From positions 1 to 15,043 of the forward strand of contig CAZFYZ010000102.1 in assembly GCA_964523735.1 (NCBI GenBank): a stretch of DNA of 15,043 nucleotides, written 5' to 3'. A model generated the notes under the pieces. It saw nothing but the letters and a program-made list of their open reading frames with translations, was not told where the DNA came from and searched no databases. This DNA comes from CAZFYZ01 sp964523735 (GTDB lineage Bacteria; Armatimonadota; UBA5829). The first letter of the stretch is position 1, and every line of letters begins with the position of its first letter. Position numbers and translations under genes: made by a program. Positions 12,214 to 15,043 of this stretch are shown here, piece by piece.

Positions 12214-13929
12214 ATGGTTTTCAGGCGCGCCGCCCTGATGGCGGCATTTCTGATACTGGCCGTGGTTCCTGCGCCGTGCATCGATTTCACCATGGCCCGT
12301 TTCGATGCTAGTCAGACCAGTTGTACCAGCGAACAGCTCGCACTGCCGCTTGCGCTGAGCTGGGAGTTTGTTGGCAACAAGTTCGATAACAATCCTGCCG
12401 CCCCGGTCGTGGCAAACGGAACAGTCTTCATTGCCTGTGGTGATCGGGTTTACGCCGTTGATCTTGTCACGGGCGTACAGAAGTGGAGATACCCGAGTGA
12501 GTCGAGCCTGGGTGGGTCTATCAAGGGCACGCCTGCAGTCTACAACGGACGGATCTACTTCGGCGCCGGGGATGAGAACCTCTACTGCCTGGATGCTGAG
12601 ACGGGCTCGTTCAAGTGGGCCTACCGGTTGAGAGGCGCGATCAGGTGCCCGCCGGTTGTGGTGGACGGCGTGATCTTCGTCGGCTGCGATGATGACTCGC
12701 TCTATGCCATCGACGCACAGACGGGTGAGCGCGCGCCGGGATGGGAAAGACCGTTTACCGCACGTGATGACATTGCCGAAGGGATCGCGATCTCGAATAA
12801 TATGATCGTGCTCTCGTGTATGGATGGTAACGTCTACGGTGTTGCGGCGGGAAGTGGCGCTCTGCGCTGGCCGCCGTTCCGGCTGTCGCTGGCCCCGACT
12901 GAGACCTCGCCGGCCATTTCGGATAACGTCGCCGTGATGGCGGTCGGGAATGTGATGTATGGCTTGGCCTCGCGCAGTGGCCAGCAGCGCTGGATGGTGC
13001 GGCTCGAGGCTGAGGTGGCGGCCACACCTGCCGTGCAGGGGTTTGACATATATGTCCCGTGCCGGGACAGGAAGATATACGCATACTCTACTCTGGGCCG
13101 GCGGCCAAGGCTGAAGTGGACCGCGCCCGCCAACCTCGAGGCAAACCCGATGTCGAGTCCCTTGATTGCCGGAGACACGTTGTGGGTGACCGGCTCCAAG
13201 GGGGTTGTCGCCGGGTTCTCACTTGAGGATGGATCACCGAAATGGCGATATGTCTTCACTCCGTCCTCCGTCACAATGCCAGGCTCGGCGTATTGCGATG
13301 CTTCGTCTTCGCCTACGGTTGCCGCAGGTGCGCTGCTTGTGTTGACTGACGATGGTGCGCTGCACTGCTTCAAGCCAGAGGCGGTCGATAAGCAGCCTCC
13401 GATGGTATTCGCCATGACTCCGCCAAACACGACGGTTATGTCGGGCGCTCCCCCGATCAAAATATCCGCGGTGCTCTATGATGTCGGCAGTGGGGTGGAT
13501 TTCTCGACGGCCAGCATTACGATCGATGGCCAGCCAGTCGACGGCAAAGTCGTTATCGGTGACTCCATGGTCACATATCAGACCGAGATGGGCGACGGGC
13601 AGAAGCAGTCCGTGACGCTCAAAGATGGAATCCGCAAGATTGCCGTCACGGCGAGGGACTACGCCGGGAATACCCTGGTGAAGGAATGGTTCATCACCGC
13701 CGACTCAAGCCTGCCACCGCCGCGCAGGTTGGTTCCAACGGTGGAGCCTGGCAAGACCACGAAGGACAAGAACACCCGAAGTGGCAATACAAGGTCCAGG
13801 CGTTCAAGTACGCCATCCACTCCACCAATGCCACCTGGCGTAGAGATGCCACCTCCGCCTCCACCTCCGCCCGGGCCGGCTGGTCCGGGTGCGCCCGGGG
13901 TTCCGGAAGCGCCTGGGGTTCCGGGGTAA
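12214..13929 (+). CDS. Exported PQQ-like beta-propeller protein with Ig-like domain and proline-rich tail
   Basis: A 571-residue protein. ATG 12214 has ggagg 7 nt upstream. Residues 1-23 are a signal peptide (MVFRRAALMAAFLILAVVPAPC). About 45-390 contain roughly eight PQQ-type propeller repeats, each of the form SPAVxxGxIYxGxxDxxLYxLDAxTGxxxW; good examples are 104-136 and 144-176 (LYCLDAETGSFKW, LYAIDAQTG). About 394-497 is an Ig-like beta domain (GSGVDFSTASITIDGQPV...AVTARDYAGN), a type often found after propellers. The tail 498-571 is first basic (TKDKNTRSGNTRSRRSS) and then proline/glycine-rich with eight prolines in a row and collagen-like GAPGVPEAPGVPG. BamB, the outer-membrane assembly factor, shares the propeller type but lacks these C-terminal parts. 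Likely a periplasmic or surface scaffold or binding protein. dprA starts 12 bp downstream. Confidence 0.85.
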   Translation: MVFRRAALMAAFLILAVVPAPCIDFTMARFDASQTSCTSEQLALPLALSWEFVGNKFDNNPAAPVVANGTVFIACGDRVYAVDLVTGVQKWRYPSESSLGGSIKGTPAVYNGRIYFGAGDENLYCLDAETGSFKWAYRLRGAIRCPPVVVDGVIFVGCDDDSLYAIDAQTGERAPGWERPFTARDDIAEGIAISNNMIVLSCMDGNVYGVAAGSGALRWPPFRLSLAPTETSPAISDNVAVMAVGNVMYGLASRSGQQRWMVRLEAEVAATPAVQGFDIYVPCRDRKIYAYSTLGRRPRLKWTAPANLEANPMSSPLIAGDTLWVTGSKGVVAGFSLEDGSPKWRYVFTPSSVTMPGSAYCDASSSPTVAAGALLVLTDDGALHCFKPEAVDKQPPMVFAMTPPNTTVMSGAPPIKISAVLYDVGSGVDFSTASITIDGQPVDGKVVIGDSMVTYQTEMGDGQKQSVTLKDGIRKIAVTARDYAGNTLVKEWFITADSSLPPPRRLVPTVEPGKTTKDKNTRSGNTRSRRSSTPSTPPMPPGVEMPPPPPPPPGPAGPGAPGVPEAPGVPG

Positions 13930-13941
13930 CTATCGTATCAG

Positions 13942-15039
13942 ATGGATGACCGCGAACTGAGGTCTTGGTTGAGATTGAGCCGCCTCGAGCTATCGCCCCT
14001 GGCGGCTCGTTCGCTTCTTGACCGCTTCGGGACTCCCGAGGCGGTCTTTGGCGCGTCGGAAGCTGAGCTCGAGCAAGTAGAGCGGCTCACCGACAAGGCG
14101 CGCGCAAAGGTCCTGGCTTCGGCTCCCGCCGCTATTGAGCGCGACCTCAAGCTCATGGAAGAGCTTGGAGTTGCGGTAACGCCCCTTTCATCGGACGCCT
14201 ACCCTCAGAGCCTGAAGCAGATATATGACCCCCCGATCGTGCTCTACTCCCGCGGGTCCCTCGTCGAGTCCGACAAGATGTCAATCGCCATAGTCGGTTC
14301 CAGACGGGCCACTCACTATGGTTTGTCTGTGGCTGGGATGATAGCAAGAGATCTGGCCGGCAGGGGTTTGACAGTTGTGAGCGGTGGCGCGCGAGGAATC
14401 GACACAGCGGCGCATAAGGGCGCGCTTGCGGCGGGTGGGCGCACTGTCGCTTTCCTGGGCTGCGGAGTGGATGTCGGCTACCCGGCTGAGAACAAGAAGC
14501 TGTATGAGGCCATAGCAGAGAGTGGGGCGGTGGTGTCGGAGTTTCCATTCGGCGCAACTCCGGAGCCCTGGCGGTTCCCGCCGAGGAACCGTTTGATCAG
14601 TGGCTTGAGCCTGGGAGTACTGGTGTGCCAGTGCCCGGCGGCTTCCGGCGCGCTGATCACGGCAGGCTACGCAGCTGAGCAGGGGAAGGACGTCTACGCG
14701 GTGCCTGGCAACGTGGACGACGATCGCAACCGGGGCTGCCACGCACTGCTCAAGGACGGCGCGAAGTTGGTGGAAACGGCGGATGATATCCTGGCCGAGC
14801 TTGGCCTTAGTCACGAATCCGATGCCGCTGGGGTTCAGCTCTCTCTGCCGGTCGAGTCTCTCAAGGACACGAATGAGCGCAATATCGCTGAGATGCTTTC
14901 TCTAGAGCCGATGCAGGTTGACGAGATCATCGAGCGTACCGGTCTGCCCGCACCGCTGGTGGCGGGAACGCTGACGATACTCGAGATGAAGAGCATTGCC
15001 CGACGGGTGCCGGGCAATGCATATGTGCGGGCTATGTGA
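13942..15039 (+). CDS. dprA: DprA/Smf DNA-processing protein
   Basis: A 365-residue complete DprA, which binds incoming single-stranded DNA during natural transformation and loads RecA. Residues 5-60 are the N-terminal helical SAM/HhH-like domain. The Rossmann core follows: VGSRRATHYG (118-127), VSGGARGIDTAAHKGAL (146-162), GCGVDVGYPAEN (173-184), PRNRLISGLS (214-223), SGALITAGYAAEQGKDVYAVPG (235-256). About 305-365 is the C-terminal winged-helix domain (DEIIERTGLPAPLVAGTLTILEMKSIARRVPGNAYVR). The strand usually read VVVEA is VLVCQC here (226-231), replacing the conserved Glu with Gln. It begins 12 bp after the propeller gene stop and has no close ribosome site (ggggtaac is about 14 nt away), so it may be co-transcribed and translated by coupling. 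It ends 4 bp before the window edge. Confidence 0.97.
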   Translation: MDDRELRSWLRLSRLELSPLAARSLLDRFGTPEAVFGASEAELEQVERLTDKARAKVLASAPAAIERDLKLMEELGVAVTPLSSDAYPQSLKQIYDPPIVLYSRGSLVESDKMSIAIVGSRRATHYGLSVAGMIARDLAGRGLTVVSGGARGIDTAAHKGALAAGGRTVAFLGCGVDVGYPAENKKLYEAIAESGAVVSEFPFGATPEPWRFPPRNRLISGLSLGVLVCQCPAASGALITAGYAAEQGKDVYAVPGNVDDDRNRGCHALLKDGAKLVETADDILAELGLSHESDAAGVQLSLPVESLKDTNERNIAEMLSLEPMQVDEIIERTGLPAPLVAGTLTILEMKSIARRVPGNAYVRAM

Positions 15040-15043
15040 GCGC

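Noticed and set aside
12834..13460. 208-residue minus-strand frame over the propeller gene
   Set aside because: Shadow of the propeller frame; no ribosome site or recognisable features.

Overview
The window is a high-G+C bacterial chromosome segment from an organism I cannot name with certainty. Secreted hydrolases, an FGE-fold protein with an N-terminal OB-like domain, a PQQ-type propeller protein and abundant short intergenic palindromes recall uncultured Armatimonadota or similar metagenomic lineages. This placement is low-confidence inference from memory; no rRNA or tRNA is present to settle it.

Layout. Positions 1-642 hold the 3' end of uvrA (nucleotide excision repair). Positions 643-1786 hold no convincing gene. 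They contain a 70-bp tandem repeat, 7-bp microrepeats that also run into the uvrA 3' end, and several inverted repeats. Positions 1787-2842 encode a Shedu-like (DUF4263) nuclease, the best anti-phage defence candidate here. Positions 2843-5803 are a repeat-rich accessory stretch. It holds a small two-helix membrane protein gene broken by an in-frame TGA, a DUF2283 protein, a secreted FGE-fold protein on the minus strand, another tiny membrane protein, and two diverged copies each of a ~110-bp palindromic element and a 52-bp element. The 52-bp element may be a relic of a REP-associated tyrosine transposase.

Positions 5804-10917 hold a secreted clan GH-D (GH36-like) glycoside hydrolase, the HtpX membrane protease, and, convergent to these, a cytoplasmic GH63-like (alpha/alpha)6-barrel protein that appears to lack both catalytic carboxylates. 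Two near-identical palindromic sites lie just upstream of the GH-D gene and look like operators. Positions 11178-15039 return to plus-strand genes: an unrecognised exported beta-rich protein, an exported PQQ-like beta-propeller protein with a proline-rich tail, and dprA (natural transformation).

How the genes fit together. uvrA, htpX and dprA are housekeeping. The GH-D, FGE-fold, propeller and unknown exported proteins suggest an investment in extracellular or envelope polysaccharide and protein processing. The Shedu-like gene and small genes between uvrA and the hydrolases look like accessory cargo in a gap populated by REP-like elements. Functions other than those of the housekeeping genes are inferred from motifs and remain untested.
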